64,000 bases of DNA, from positions 4,000,535 to 4,064,534 of the forward strand of contig NZ_CP010817.1 of assembly GCF_000833025.1 (NCBI RefSeq), given 5' to 3'. The first letter of the stretch is position 1; the number at the start of each line of letters is the position of its first letter. The stretch is from Myroides profundi (lineage in GTDB: Bacteria > Bacteroidota > Bacteroidia > Flavobacteriales > Flavobacteriaceae). Positions 35,604 through 45,437 of the stretch are shown here, piece after piece. Position numbers and translations under genes: made by a program. The notes under the pieces are model-generated. The model made no database searches and was not told the origin of the DNA. It worked only from the letters and a program-made list of their open reading frames with translations.

Positions 35604-35631
35604 AAAGCATCTAATTTAGTTTAGATGCTTT
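35604..35631 (-). terminator. Terminator of the polysaccharide operon
   Basis: Stem AAAGCATCTAA/TTAGATGCTTT followed by T's on the minus strand, 5 bases after the stop of the last gene of the operon. Confidence 0.85.
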
Positions 35632-35635
35632 CCTA

Positions 35636-36985
35636 TTAATATGCTTTTTTTTCTCCTTTAAAAACATTGTAAACAGTAAGATACACAATCTTTAAATCTA
35701 AGAGTATAGACCAGTTCTCTAAATAAAACAAATCATACTTAAATCGATTAATAATATCTCTATCTGTTTCTATTTCTCCTCTATATCCGTGTGTCTGCGC
35801 CATCCCTGTAATTCCAGGTTTGATAAGATGGCGTAGCATGAACTTGTTTACTCTCTTTGAATATAACTTCGTATGAACCACCATATGAGGTCTAGGCCCA
35901 ACGATAGACATATCTCCTAAAAAGACATTAATAAACTGAGGAAACTCATCCAAACTAGTTTTACGAATAAAAGCTCCTATCTTAGTTACACGCATGTCAT
36001 TCTTAGTCGCTTGCTTCTGATCACAATCATCATTAACAGCCATAGACCTGAACTTATAACATACAAACTCTTCATCATTGACTCCTGTTCTCTTTTGTTT
36101 AAAGAATACAGGTCCTTTAGATTCTCTTTTAATCAAAATAGCGAGTAATGGAAATAACCAAGACAACACAAATACAATCACTAAAGATGAAAAGACAATA
36201 TCGAATAGTCTTTTTAATAGCTTATTATATGGTTTATCTAAAGGGATAACACGTCTAGGGACAATAGCTATCAAATCATAATAGTCTACCTTAAGATTAT
36301 GTGTAATAATTTGTTTCTGGGTAGGAACATACTTTAATGTTACTAGGTTATTATCTGCTAACTCTAATAGTCTATGATAATCCTCTCCTTGGATTATAGA
36401 GAACTGTATATAGATCTCATCTACCTTATTCTCCAAGATAAGTTGTTCTATCTCATCTACTTTTTCTAAACATAATACATCATCATAAGTAGCAATTATT
36501 CTATAACCAAGATCTCCTCTCTTTATAAACAGTTTATTTAATAAAGATATTTCCTTGCTCTTTCCTATTAGAATGATATTTCTAGAATTACCTCCTAATA
36601 CCCTTCTAAAATACTTTAAAGAAAAAAAGATAAAGAACTTCACACCTGTTATAATTCCAAAAGCGTATACACAGTATATAAATATCTCTAAAGGTTCTGC
36701 AAACCTAGCTGCAATCCCGTTAAATGAGGTAATCAATACTAAGATCAGAACAAACTGCTTTACTATTTTCTCTCCAATCTTAACTACTCGTGTATGTCTG
36801 AAGACTCCATAGAAGTCACTCATCCATGCTGCAATAATCCAACCAATAGTAATGACTAAATGAAATAGATATACTCCCTCTAAACTAGAGAAGTATAAAG
36901 CTGCCATTGTATTGATTAAAAATAAATCAATAGCTATAGTCAATGGTCTAATTAAATACGAATATCTACCTGAATTTTTACTCAC
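35636..36985 (-). CDS. Undecaprenyl-phosphate sugar phosphotransferase (WcaJ/WbaP-like)
   Basis: A 449-residue polyisoprenyl-phosphate hexose-1-phosphate transferase: four N-terminal TM helices, a central CoA-binding-like domain (NIILIGKSKEISLLNKL) and a C-terminal bacterial sugar transferase domain (RLFDIVFSSL, FFKQKRTG, KFRSM, SLDEFPQFINVFLGDMSIVGPRPH). It starts O-unit or capsule assembly by loading the first sugar on the lipid carrier. Start is GTG at 36985, overlapping the stop of the upstream gene (TAGTG). Confidence 0.9.
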   Translation of the reverse strand: MSKNSGRYSYLIRPLTIAIDLFLINTMAALYFSSLEGVYLFHLVITIGWIIAAWMSDFYGVFRHTRVVKIGEKIVKQFVLILVLITSFNGIAARFAEPLEIFIYCVYAFGIITGVKFFIFFSLKYFRRVLGGNSRNIILIGKSKEISLLNKLFIKRGDLGYRIIATYDDVLCLEKVDEIEQLILENKVDEIYIQFSIIQGEDYHRLLELADNNLVTLKYVPTQKQIITHNLKVDYYDLIAIVPRRVIPLDKPYNKLLKRLFDIVFSSLVIVFVLSWLFPLLAILIKRESKGPVFFKQKRTGVNDEEFVCYKFRSMAVNDDCDQKQATKNDMRVTKIGAFIRKTSLDEFPQFINVFLGDMSIVGPRPHMVVHTKLYSKRVNKFMLRHLIKPGITGMAQTHGYRGEIETDRDIINRFKYDLFYLENWSILLDLKIVYLTVYNVFKGEKKAY

Positions 36986-37968
36986 TAATATATATACTTT
37001 GAAAAATCTTTATGTTCTTCTCTTAATAAATCCTCGCTTGAATAGGCCTTAAAGTACTCATACGTCAACTTCATCCCTTCACTTCTACCAACTTTTGGTT
37101 CCCAACCTAATATTTTTTTAGCCTTCTCAATACTAGGACAACGTTGTAAAGGGTCATTTATTGGTAAATCTTTATAAATAATCTTTTGTTCTGACTGGGT
37201 AAGGGCAATAATCTCTTTAGCAAAGTCTAATATTGTAATCTCATCTGGGTTTCCAATATTAACTGGTAGGTGATAGTCTGATAACAGTAATCTATAGATA
37301 CCGTCAACTTGATCATCTACATAACAGAAAGATCTAGTCTGACTACCATCTCCAAAAACAGTTAGGTCTTCTCCTCTTAATGCTTGTCCAATAAACGCAG
37401 GTATAACACGTCCATCGTTAAGTCTCATACGAGGGCCATAAGTATTGAAAATACGTACTATTCTTGTTTCTACATTATGGAATGTATGATATGCCATTGT
37501 AATAGATTCTTGGAATCGCTTAGCTTCATCATATACTCCTCTTGGTCCTATCGTATTTACATTTCCGTAGTATTCTTCTGTCTGTGGATGTACTAATGGA
37601 TCTCCATATATCTCTGATGTAGATGCTATCAAAATACGTGCTCCTTTTACACGAGCTAAGCCAAGTAGATTATGTGTTCCCAATGAACCAACTTTTAGTG
37701 TCTGAATAGGTATCTTTAAATAATCTATTGGACTCGCTGGTGATGCGAAATGAAGTATATAATCTAATTCTCCAGGTATATGAACAAACTTCGTTACATC
37801 ATGATGGTAAAACTCGAAGTTCTCTAATTGAAATAGGTGTTGGATATTCTTTAAATCACCTGTGATTAAATTATCCATTCCTATTACATGAAAACCTTCA
37901 GCTATAAAACGATCACACAAATGCGACCCTAAAAAACCTGCTGCTCCTGTTATTAATATTTTTTTCAT
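36985..37968 (-). CDS. NAD-dependent epimerase/UDP-glucuronate decarboxylase-like protein
   Basis: A 327-residue extended SDR enzyme: [17 protein letters not shown] motif, TSEIYGDP with catalytic Thr/Ser, YDEAKR (YxxxK), [10 protein letters not shown] and [14 protein letters not shown]. This combination is characteristic of UDP-glucuronate decarboxylase, which yields UDP-xylose, though dTDP-glucose dehydratase-like relatives are close. It overlaps the WecG-type gene by 4 bases (ATGA). Confidence 0.85.
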   Translation of the reverse strand: MKKILITGAAGFLGSHLCDRFIAEGFHVIGMDNLITGDLKNIQHLFQLENFEFYHHDVTKFVHIPGELDYILHFASPASPIDYLKIPIQTLKVGSLGTHNLLGLARVKGARILIASTSEIYGDPLVHPQTEEYYGNVNTIGPRGVYDEAKRFQESITMAYHTFHNVETRIVRIFNTYGPRMRLNDGRVIPAFIGQALRGEDLTVFGDGSQTRSFCYVDDQVDGIYRLLLSDYHLPVNIGNPDEITILDFAKEIIALTQSEQKIIYKDLPINDPLQRCPSIEKAKKILGWEPKVGRSEGMKLTYEYFKAYSSEDLLREEHKDFSKYIY

Positions 37969-38702
37969 CCTTTTCTAAACTTCTCTTTAACTACTAAAAA
38001 AATAAACTTACCATTGGTAATAAAGCTTCTTTTCCACATTCTCTTAGGTTCTTGAAGAAATCTATAAAACCATTCCATTCCACATTGTTGAACCCATAGA
38101 GGAGCGCGCTTTACCTTTCCTGAAACAACATCAAAACTTCCACCTACCCCCATAGTAAAACCTATTAAAGATAATTCCTCTTTGTATGTTGACAAGAATA
38201 TTTCTTTTTTTGGAGAGCTAATTGCTACAAATAAATAAGTAGCTTTACTATTCACAATATCTTGTACAATACTGGGTTCCTCTTCTTTTGTAAAGTATCC
38301 ATTACGATACCCTCCTATAACTTGATCACCATATTGTTCTTTAAACTTATCTGCTACCTTACTTACAACTTCTTCATTTGCACCTAACAAATAGACTGAT
38401 TCTCCTCTATTTGCAGCATTTTCTACAAGTTTGACGAACAAATCAACTCCTGATACTCGTTCTTTCAATGGTTTTTTTAAGAGTTTAGAGGCCCATACCA
38501 CAGCCATTCCGTCAGCATTAACTAGATCAGCATTCTTAATACTATCAAACAACTCTATATCACTTTGCATATTTACAAGTTTAGCAGCATTAACCACTAT
38601 ATGCATAATAGGCTCTTTAGTATCTATAGATTTATTAATAACATCTAATGTCTCATTCATAGTTAAATTATCTATACCTATATCAAACATTACTAGCTTC
38701 AT
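37965..38702 (-). CDS. WecG/TagA/CpsF family glycosyltransferase
   Basis: A 245-residue GT26 enzyme: [37 protein letters not shown] and the C-terminal [22 protein letters not shown]. Members transfer ManNAcA or ManNAc to lipid-linked intermediates. The first start (38702) overlaps the preceding gene by 20 bases; a second ATG at 38690 would reduce this to 8. Confidence 0.9.
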   Translation of the reverse strand: MKLVMFDIGIDNLTMNETLDVINKSIDTKEPIMHIVVNAAKLVNMQSDIELFDSIKNADLVNADGMAVVWASKLLKKPLKERVSGVDLFVKLVENAANRGESVYLLGANEEVVSKVADKFKEQYGDQVIGGYRNGYFTKEEEPSIVQDIVNSKATYLFVAISSPKKEIFLSTYKEELSLIGFTMGVGGSFDVVSGKVKRAPLWVQQCGMEWFYRFLQEPKRMWKRSFITNGKFIFLVVKEKFRKG

Positions 38703-39984
38703 TCTTTCTTCTTTTTATATCCATAATTGTAAACAAGTTACAGTAAAAACCAACAAATATAACTACCATATTTCTATATAAAATAGAATCAAATAGAGAA
38801 CCTACAGCAACAATTATAAACATGAAGAGATAAAGAATATCTCTACTTGTAATTGCGTTCCTCAAATTATAAAACAAATAAAAAATAAAAATAGCTACAC
38901 CGAAAAGTCCATACTCAACGAAAAAGGACAAATATTGATTATGAGGTCCATATTCTTCTTTATACGCATACATCAGTTGATTTTCTTCATATGCTATTAG
39001 AACTACCTTATCTTCACTAGCTGCACCATGACCAAAAAAAGGTCTTTCACCCCCCTTAGAAGCAATAGCTTTCCATCTAGAAACTCTACTGTCATTAGAG
39101 TATACTCCATCATAAGATGTGCCTTTATTCTCTGTTAATTCCCAAACAATATGTTTTGAGAATCTCTGATATAAATAAGTGTCTTTTAAAAATATTATAG
39201 CACTAACAACTATCATAACAGTAAAGCCTAAAAATAAAAATAGTTGACCTAACCCCTTTTTATATTTGAAATAAATCAATACCCTTCTTATGAAAAAAAC
39301 AATGAAATAAATACATAGTAGTAATAGAGGACTACGAGCATTTAAAAACAATAAACACAACAATAAAGTAAATAAGGAAAATATTTTTAAGTAGTTATTA
39401 AATAGCCCCTTATATTCAATAAGAAAAACAATAGCAAGAACAATATAAAACCCCAGAAATACTGGATGGAAATTTAATTGGGACGCAAATTGATGATAAG
39501 TAAAATCATAACTTAAAATATCAGCCTGTAATTGTACTGTATTACCCTTAAACACATAATACCTAAAAAAAGTAATCGATATTAAAATCAAACTAGATAT
39601 AACACTCCCTATAATCAATCCTTTACAAGAAGTTTTTTTTATTTCATTTAAAAAACTAAATGGTAAAAAACTAAATATCAATGGAACAATAAAGTAAGAA
39701 GAGAAACGACCATAATACTTAAAAGCATTATTTACATCATCTGTAAAGAACAATCCTATTGTTAAGAGAACTAATACAAATACTGTAGTTGTCAAACCAT
39801 ACTTTATAAAGCTTTTCTTATTAAGGTTAATACCATCTTTAAATACCTTTATTATTACCGCTAAACCTAAAAGAATTAAACATACATTGGCCACCTTTGT
39901 ACTAAGAGGTAAAGAGGCAGAAAATATAAAAGCTAGATAAAAAATTATCTCTTTTTTCATTTTAGGTATATTATAATTTTTCAT
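38683..39984 (-). CDS. O-antigen ligase/polymerase-like membrane protein (Wzy_C family)
   Basis: A 433-residue protein with 10-12 TM helices and a periplasmic loop with the ligase-type signature (WKAIASKGGERPFFGHGAASEDKV...GPHNQYLSFFVEYGLFGV). The H-N-QYL segment is the conserved part of the WaaL/Wzy_C family. It either polymerises the repeat unit or attaches it to lipid A-core. Very AT-rich relative to housekeeping neighbours. Confidence 0.8.
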   Translation of the reverse strand: MKNYNIPKMKKEIIFYLAFIFSASLPLSTKVANVCLILLGLAVIIKVFKDGINLNKKSFIKYGLTTTVFVLVLLTIGLFFTDDVNNAFKYYGRFSSYFIVPLIFSFLPFSFLNEIKKTSCKGLIIGSVISSLILISITFFRYYVFKGNTVQLQADILSYDFTYHQFASQLNFHPVFLGFYIVLAIVFLIEYKGLFNNYLKIFSLFTLLLCLLFLNARSPLLLLCIYFIVFFIRRVLIYFKYKKGLGQLFLFLGFTVMIVVSAIIFLKDTYLYQRFSKHIVWELTENKGTSYDGVYSNDSRVSRWKAIASKGGERPFFGHGAASEDKVVLIAYEENQLMYAYKEEYGPHNQYLSFFVEYGLFGVAIFIFYLFYNLRNAITSRDILYLFMFIIVAVGSLFDSILYRNMVVIFVGFYCNLFTIMDIKRRKNEASNV

Positions 39985-40018
39985 TTTTAAAACTTACTTA
40001 TATAGTACACAAAATATT

Positions 40019-41269
40019 TTAATTATACTTTTCATATAGAGATGCTTTATTCTTTCTTTTAAACATAAGTGCAAACCCAAATCCAATGTAGATACCTGCT
40101 ATTCCTGAATTTAATATATGCCCTGATAAACAAGATAATAAAAGCAAAAAACATAAAATAATTAAAGATAAACGACCAAAAGGGAATTCCAATCTTTTAC
40201 TATGTAAAATAGATTCTTTTAATAGATTTCCATAAAATTGAATAAAAAGTAGAACCCCCATTATTCCATAAGAGAAAAAGATATCAATTATATCTATTTC
40301 TACAAACTTAGATGCCCATTCATAATATTGCGAGGGGCCAACTCCTATGAAATAATTAATTAAATTATATTTATCTTGTATAATTAACCAAGTCTCGTGG
40401 AAATACAAATTCCTGCTTGACAGAACAAAAGTTACAAAATCTAACTTATCCCAAAATAAAGTATATCTATCAAATATTGATGTATTTATTATAAAAAGAA
40501 CAATTATGATTAATATACTACTAATACCTAATAGTGCCTTACCTATTGTTGCTTTAGATATATTTTTCGAAAAATCATAAACACTTAAAAGAATTGCAAT
40601 ATAAACAAGAACAATTCCTAGCATCCCTGTTTTAGAGCTAATCAATAAACCTAAAACAAAACTAAAAATTCCATAAAAAATAAAAGCTAACTTATCCTTT
40701 TTAATACCCCAATAATAATAACCTATGATAGCAGATAGAACAATTAATAATGCTGATATTTCATTCCCTGCAATAAAATATCCTCTTGTCCCAATATTAC
40801 CAAACTCATACATTGGATACCCAAGACCTACCAACTTACTCAATAAATTGAATGCTAAAATCCAAAATGAGAATTTAATCCACCCCCATAAAACATTAAA
40901 ACTATTATTCTCAACAAAATAATACTTAAAATAATAAAAAGAGATGATAATAATTAGATATTTTGAAGTTCTAATAACATCCTGAAAAAGGAGACTAATA
41001 TCTGCATTATAAAAACAAAATTGAGTAATTGTAGGGATTAAAAAAATTAGCGTATACGACAAAATTATTTTAAGTACTTTAGGGTACACAATAAGCCTAA
41101 TACAAAATAGAAAAATAAGAACAAACTTATACAATTGGCTTAAGGAAAATATAAACTCAATATTATTTTCATATAGTATACCATTTATCATGTCCAAAAT
41201 CAATAATGGAAACAATAAATACCCTATAACAAAATCTATCTTTTTTACATTATCAAGTATTAATTTCAT
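40019..41269 (-). CDS. Wzy-type O-antigen/capsule polymerase-like membrane protein
   Basis: A 416-residue polytopic protein with about ten TM helices and a large loop (YTLFWDKLDFVTFVLSSRNLYF...). It looks like a repeat-unit polymerase, but such proteins have poor sequence conservation. I start at ATG 41269 (MKLILDNVKKIDF), which overlaps the glycosyltransferase stop as ATGA; the longer frame would run 55 bases into that gene. Confidence 0.7.
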   Translation of the reverse strand: MKLILDNVKKIDFVIGYLLFPLLILDMINGILYENNIEFIFSLSQLYKFVLIFLFCIRLIVYPKVLKIILSYTLIFLIPTITQFCFYNADISLLFQDVIRTSKYLIIIISFYYFKYYFVENNSFNVLWGWIKFSFWILAFNLLSKLVGLGYPMYEFGNIGTRGYFIAGNEISALLIVLSAIIGYYYWGIKKDKLAFIFYGIFSFVLGLLISSKTGMLGIVLVYIAILLSVYDFSKNISKATIGKALLGISSILIIIVLFIINTSIFDRYTLFWDKLDFVTFVLSSRNLYFHETWLIIQDKYNLINYFIGVGPSQYYEWASKFVEIDIIDIFFSYGIMGVLLFIQFYGNLLKESILHSKRLEFPFGRLSLIILCFLLLLSCLSGHILNSGIAGIYIGFGFALMFKRKNKASLYEKYN

Positions 41270-42390
41270 GTTACAATTTGCTTTAGTAAAGAAAGCTCTC
41301 TTTCTCCTTGTTTTCGCCAATTAATTTTCTTCATTCTACTCCTCCCTATTTCTACCATATTTTCCATTACATGAGAATTATTAGTAATTTCAATGATTCT
41401 ATGTGCAAGTTTTTCTAGATCATCATCAATTAACCCTCCTATTCCATCTTCAATAAATTCACTTATTGCAGAATTATTATTACTTATTGTTAATAATCTA
41501 CTTGCCATAGCCTCACACATAATAACTCCCTGAGAGTCAAATAAAGTAAAAGCACTAAAAATACCATATTTAGAAAATAGAACAGGTAATTTCTCTCGCT
41601 CTATAAAATCATCAACTATTTTTACTCTTTCTTGTAAATAGTATTTTTGTATCAAATCTTCATACTTTTCCATTAAATATCCTTTCCCATATATATCCAA
41701 AGTATATCGTTCTGGTAGAAAACGCATCAGCTCAATCGCTTTATCAACTCCATATTTAGGATCTGATAAAGGCCTTATCGTAAGTATTTTAAATCTATTA
41801 TTATAATCAAAAGGAACATCGAATAATTCTATATCAATACCATTCGCAACTGCATGAAAATTATTAAATGTATGATTCATAATTTTTTCAGCGTGACGTT
41901 TCATCCACATAGAAGGCGTCATAATAAGGTATTGATGAGACTTACTAATATTATTCAAGAAACTCTTCATTCTTAAATGATTCCATGTATTTACATATAA
42001 ATATTTAACCAAGCCTTTTAGACTCCATTCAAAATCATACAAATACTCAGGATATTTTAACACATCAGTCCCATGAATATAGATCGCTACAGGATATTTA
42101 TTCTTTAAAATAGCATTGTATATCCTAAAACCACCATTCTTTAATGGATACTGATTAAGTAAATGTAAATACAGTAAATCATACTGGGATAACAAAGGCA
42201 CTATTGAATTAGTTGTAGCCTCTATTACTTCTATTCCTTGATAATGATAAACACATTGTTCTTTAGCAGGCACCAAGATAGTCACATCTATTCCTTGAGA
42301 TTTAAAATACAATGCCCTAACGTGCACAAACATATGGTTATATGGCTGATTATCTTTAGGATATCTTGATGTTATAATAGCAATTCTCAT
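41266..42390 (-). CDS. GT4-family glycosyltransferase
   Basis: A 374-residue GT-B glycosyltransferase: N-terminal RIAIITSRYPKDNQPYNHMFVH, C-terminal ILTIRPLSDPKYGVDKAIELM and SQGVIMCEAMASRLLTISNNNSAISEFIEDG, corresponding to the nucleotide-sugar-binding EX7E-type region (residues from Glu in MCEAMA). Donor and acceptor unknown. Its ATG shares a base with the asnB stop (TAATG). Confidence 0.88.
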   Translation of the reverse strand: MRIAIITSRYPKDNQPYNHMFVHVRALYFKSQGIDVTILVPAKEQCVYHYQGIEVIEATTNSIVPLLSQYDLLYLHLLNQYPLKNGGFRIYNAILKNKYPVAIYIHGTDVLKYPEYLYDFEWSLKGLVKYLYVNTWNHLRMKSFLNNISKSHQYLIMTPSMWMKRHAEKIMNHTFNNFHAVANGIDIELFDVPFDYNNRFKILTIRPLSDPKYGVDKAIELMRFLPERYTLDIYGKGYLMEKYEDLIQKYYLQERVKIVDDFIEREKLPVLFSKYGIFSAFTLFDSQGVIMCEAMASRLLTISNNNSAISEFIEDGIGGLIDDDLEKLAHRIIEITNNSHVMENMVEIGRSRMKKINWRKQGERELSLLKQIVT

Positions 42391-44210
42391 TATTCATTAA
42401 ATAAGTAGTAAATCGATAGTAATGTAAAAATCTGTTTTTCTCTATTAAAACCTTTTTTGTGTTGTTCAAAAATATCCAATACTGCCTTTTTATTAAACAA
42501 TTCAAAGTATGAACTATCACTTTCTTTAATCATTTGTACATAATATTCACCTAAATCCCCTCTAAACCACTTTTCAGTAGGAGACATAAATCCTTTTTTA
42601 GGTCTATTAATTATTTCTGCTGGTAATACTTCTTTAGCAAAAAACTTATGAATTTTTTTTGTTTCCCCTTCACCTATTTTATATTCATAAGGCAACGATT
42701 CTAAAAATCGAATCAATTCCGTATCAAGCATAGGTACTCTAGTTTCAATAGTAAAATTCATTGATACCTTATCCGTATACATTAAAAGATCATCAGCTAA
42801 ATTCATTCTAAGATCTACCGCCATCATCCCTTCAACACCTCTCTTTTCTTTGCAATTCAACAAATTATAATAATATGCAATTCTTTCAAAACTCTTTTCA
42901 TCTATTGTATCTATCAAATCCCTTATCTCTAGATCTGTAAATAGAGAATAAATACTTTCCCAACGTTTAATATCATTTTTTATAGATAGTGATTGAGCTG
43001 CTCTAATCCACTTTTCTTTTTTACTATAATTAGCTATTGGTTTAGCTAATTGAAACATAAATGAAGGGTATTTATCTGCTAATATCTCTCCTTTATAGCG
43101 AGTATAACCACCTAGAGGTTCATCAGCTCCTTGACCTGTTAGAACTACTTTTAAATCTTTACTTACAGCCTCATTTAAATAAAACATTGGTAAGATTGAA
43201 GTTGTTCCCAAAGGTTCTTCTACAATGCGACATGTCTCTTCAAAAATCTCTTTAAAATTACTAGCTGATATAATAATATTATGATGATCTGTCTTTAAGA
43301 AATCAGCAGATTTTTGAGCATCTTCTATTTCATTAGCAAATTCATTCTCCTCAAAGCCTACTGTATATGTTTTAATCTTACTATCCGAATGTTTCTGAGC
43401 AAAATAAGTCACTAAAGCAGAATCAATACCTCCACTTAATAAAGCTCCTACTTCTACATCAGACATTAATTGTCTCTTAACAGCATCTTCAAAAAGCTGT
43501 CCATACTTATCCACTGCTTTATTAAAACTATAGTTCTTAGTAATCGATATTGCATCTATAAAATTATAAAGATCAATTGTATTACTTCCTAAATTATATT
43601 CTAGAATATTTCCTGGACGTAATTTTAAGATTCCTTGATATATTGTATCTGGCGATGGATTATATCTCAACTTAAGCAACTCTGCTACATTCTCTTTATC
43701 GATTTCTAATTTCCCTTTATAGTGTCTTAAAGGCCTTATTTCAGAAGAGAAAAGTAATTTATTAGATTCTTCTAACAAATAATACAACGGCTTAACCCCA
43801 AAATGGTCTCGAACCAAATATAATTTACTGTTTTTTTTATCTAATAAACAAAAACTAAAAATACCATTGAAATCCTTAACTGCTTTGATACCAAATTTAG
43901 CTAAGTAGTATAAAATAGTCTCAGTATCAGAATTCCCTTTAAAACTAATCTCAGGTAATTTCTTTCGAAGCTCTAAATGATTGTATATCTCACCGTTAAA
44001 AACAATTACAAAATTTTGATCTATAGATGTCATAGGTTGATATCCTGCTTCTGTTAACTCAACAATGGCTAATCTCCTATGTCCTAACAAAACAGTATTA
44101 TTCCCTATATCAAAACTTTCAATAGATCCACTATCTGGGCCTCTATGATATATTGTATTTAATGTTGCTTCACCAAATGGTAAATTTATACTTCCTAAAA
44201 TCCCACACAT
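42390..44210 (-). CDS. asnB: Asparagine synthase-like glutamine amidotransferase
   Basis: A 606-residue class II glutamine amidotransferase with Cys2 (MCGILGS) after Met removal, an N-terminal glutaminase domain and a C-terminal ATP-pyrophosphatase domain (LSGGIDSALVTYFA). AsnB homologues in polysaccharide loci commonly amidate uronic-acid carboxyls instead of making asparagine. Here it sits between Wzx and a glycosyltransferase and near a glucuronyl-epimerase-like gene, which supports that role. The sequence does not exclude free asparagine synthesis. Confidence 0.85.
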   Translation of the reverse strand: MCGILGSINLPFGEATLNTIYHRGPDSGSIESFDIGNNTVLLGHRRLAIVELTEAGYQPMTSIDQNFVIVFNGEIYNHLELRKKLPEISFKGNSDTETILYYLAKFGIKAVKDFNGIFSFCLLDKKNSKLYLVRDHFGVKPLYYLLEESNKLLFSSEIRPLRHYKGKLEIDKENVAELLKLRYNPSPDTIYQGILKLRPGNILEYNLGSNTIDLYNFIDAISITKNYSFNKAVDKYGQLFEDAVKRQLMSDVEVGALLSGGIDSALVTYFAQKHSDSKIKTYTVGFEENEFANEIEDAQKSADFLKTDHHNIIISASNFKEIFEETCRIVEEPLGTTSILPMFYLNEAVSKDLKVVLTGQGADEPLGGYTRYKGEILADKYPSFMFQLAKPIANYSKKEKWIRAAQSLSIKNDIKRWESIYSLFTDLEIRDLIDTIDEKSFERIAYYYNLLNCKEKRGVEGMMAVDLRMNLADDLLMYTDKVSMNFTIETRVPMLDTELIRFLESLPYEYKIGEGETKKIHKFFAKEVLPAEIINRPKKGFMSPTEKWFRGDLGEYYVQMIKESDSSYFELFNKKAVLDIFEQHKKGFNREKQIFTLLSIYYLFNE

Positions 44211-44213
44211 AAT

Positions 44214-45437
44214 TTAATATTTTTTTAATTGTTTCTCTCCACTCCATAGAATTAAAGCAAAAACAACAAATGTTGAAATCAAATTAGTTCCTATAGCTCC
44301 CACTATTCCATATCTAGGTAACAATGTAAATATGCTTATTAAATTAAATACAGCGCCTATAACCATAATTAAAAAACGTATTTTTTGTTTATTTAAAGCT
44401 ACTAATAACATTTCGTATCCTGAATAAATAAAACTGAAAAGTATAATCCCTAACACACCAATATACGCTTGATTTATTGTCTCTGTTAAAACTAACTTAG
44501 CTATTTTCTCTAAAACAAACTCTCTAAAAACATACATTACTCCTAAAATCAATACTAGAATAGGAACAGCTATTTTTTGCAGAGAATGAAATACTTTTCC
44601 TTTTTCTGCAAAAGAAACATTTTTAATTTGATTTAATAATACTTGTGAAAACGCAAGATTTAATAAAGCAAAAGGAGCCACAATTAGTAACAATCCTCTA
44701 TAAGTTCCATAAACATCTCCTTGAACTAAAAGTGGTAATAGTAACATTCCTCCCTGAACAAAAGAAGCTGTAACTATATCCTGCAGTCCATAATATTGTC
44801 TCGCTTTCCAAACAGTTAATAACTGCTTTTTAGTTAGAAGGCCTGTAATACCTTCAAACAAAGAAATACCTTTAGATAAATTAAGAAAAGTAACTGTAGT
44901 TAATAAATTAAATAAAATCAATAAGTAAAAAATTGTATTGATACCTAATGTTTCAACATAAATTAAATACCCCATTAGAGCAAAAATTAATAAAGAAAAA
45001 ACAACATTTATCTTTAATTCAAATCCAAACTGCCCTATCCCTTTTAAATAAGAAAACAGAATATTATTAATACTAAAAACTACTCCTAAAATCCAACCTA
45101 AATATATTACATAACCATAACTATTAACTCCTAGTAAATCTAAAACAAAAATTACTCCAAATACTAAAGATGATAATATAGCAAGTACAAGAATTGATGC
45201 CTGTAACTCCTTACTATTATCCTTATCTATATTTGCTTCTTTTATTAAATAAAACTGACTACCGAAGGGCAGAACTGATACCAAGATATTTGCCAACGAA
45301 TAAATAAATGAAAAAATTCCAAAAGGGATAATTCCTAATGTTGCCAATAAAACAATACTAAGCAACCATCTTGATCCAAACTGTAGCCCTAATGATAAAT
45401 TATTAATAATAATATTTTTTATAAATTCCCTATTCAT
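44214..45437 (-). CDS. Wzx-type lipid-linked oligosaccharide flippase
   Basis: A 407-residue MATE/MOP-superfamily protein with about twelve TM helices, consistent with the flippase that moves the lipid-linked repeat unit across the inner membrane. The start is ATG 45437, overlapping the previous stop by one base (TGATG); an upstream TTG adds one residue only. Confidence 0.8.
   Translation of the reverse strand: MNREFIKNIIINNLSLGLQFGSRWLLSIVLLATLGIIPFGIFSFIYSLANILVSVLPFGSQFYLIKEANIDKDNSKELQASILVLAILSSLVFGVIFVLDLLGVNSYGYVIYLGWILGVVFSINNILFSYLKGIGQFGFELKINVVFSLLIFALMGYLIYVETLGINTIFYLLILFNLLTTVTFLNLSKGISLFEGITGLLTKKQLLTVWKARQYYGLQDIVTASFVQGGMLLLPLLVQGDVYGTYRGLLLIVAPFALLNLAFSQVLLNQIKNVSFAEKGKVFHSLQKIAVPILVLILGVMYVFREFVLEKIAKLVLTETINQAYIGVLGIILFSFIYSGYEMLLVALNKQKIRFLIMVIGAVFNLISIFTLLPRYGIVGAIGTNLISTFVVFALILWSGEKQLKKY

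Noticed and set aside
41270..41320. Longer N-terminus of the Wzy-like protein
   Set aside because: It overlaps the glycosyltransferase by 55 bases and codes for a very basic stretch; the ATGA overlap at 41269 is the usual operon junction.
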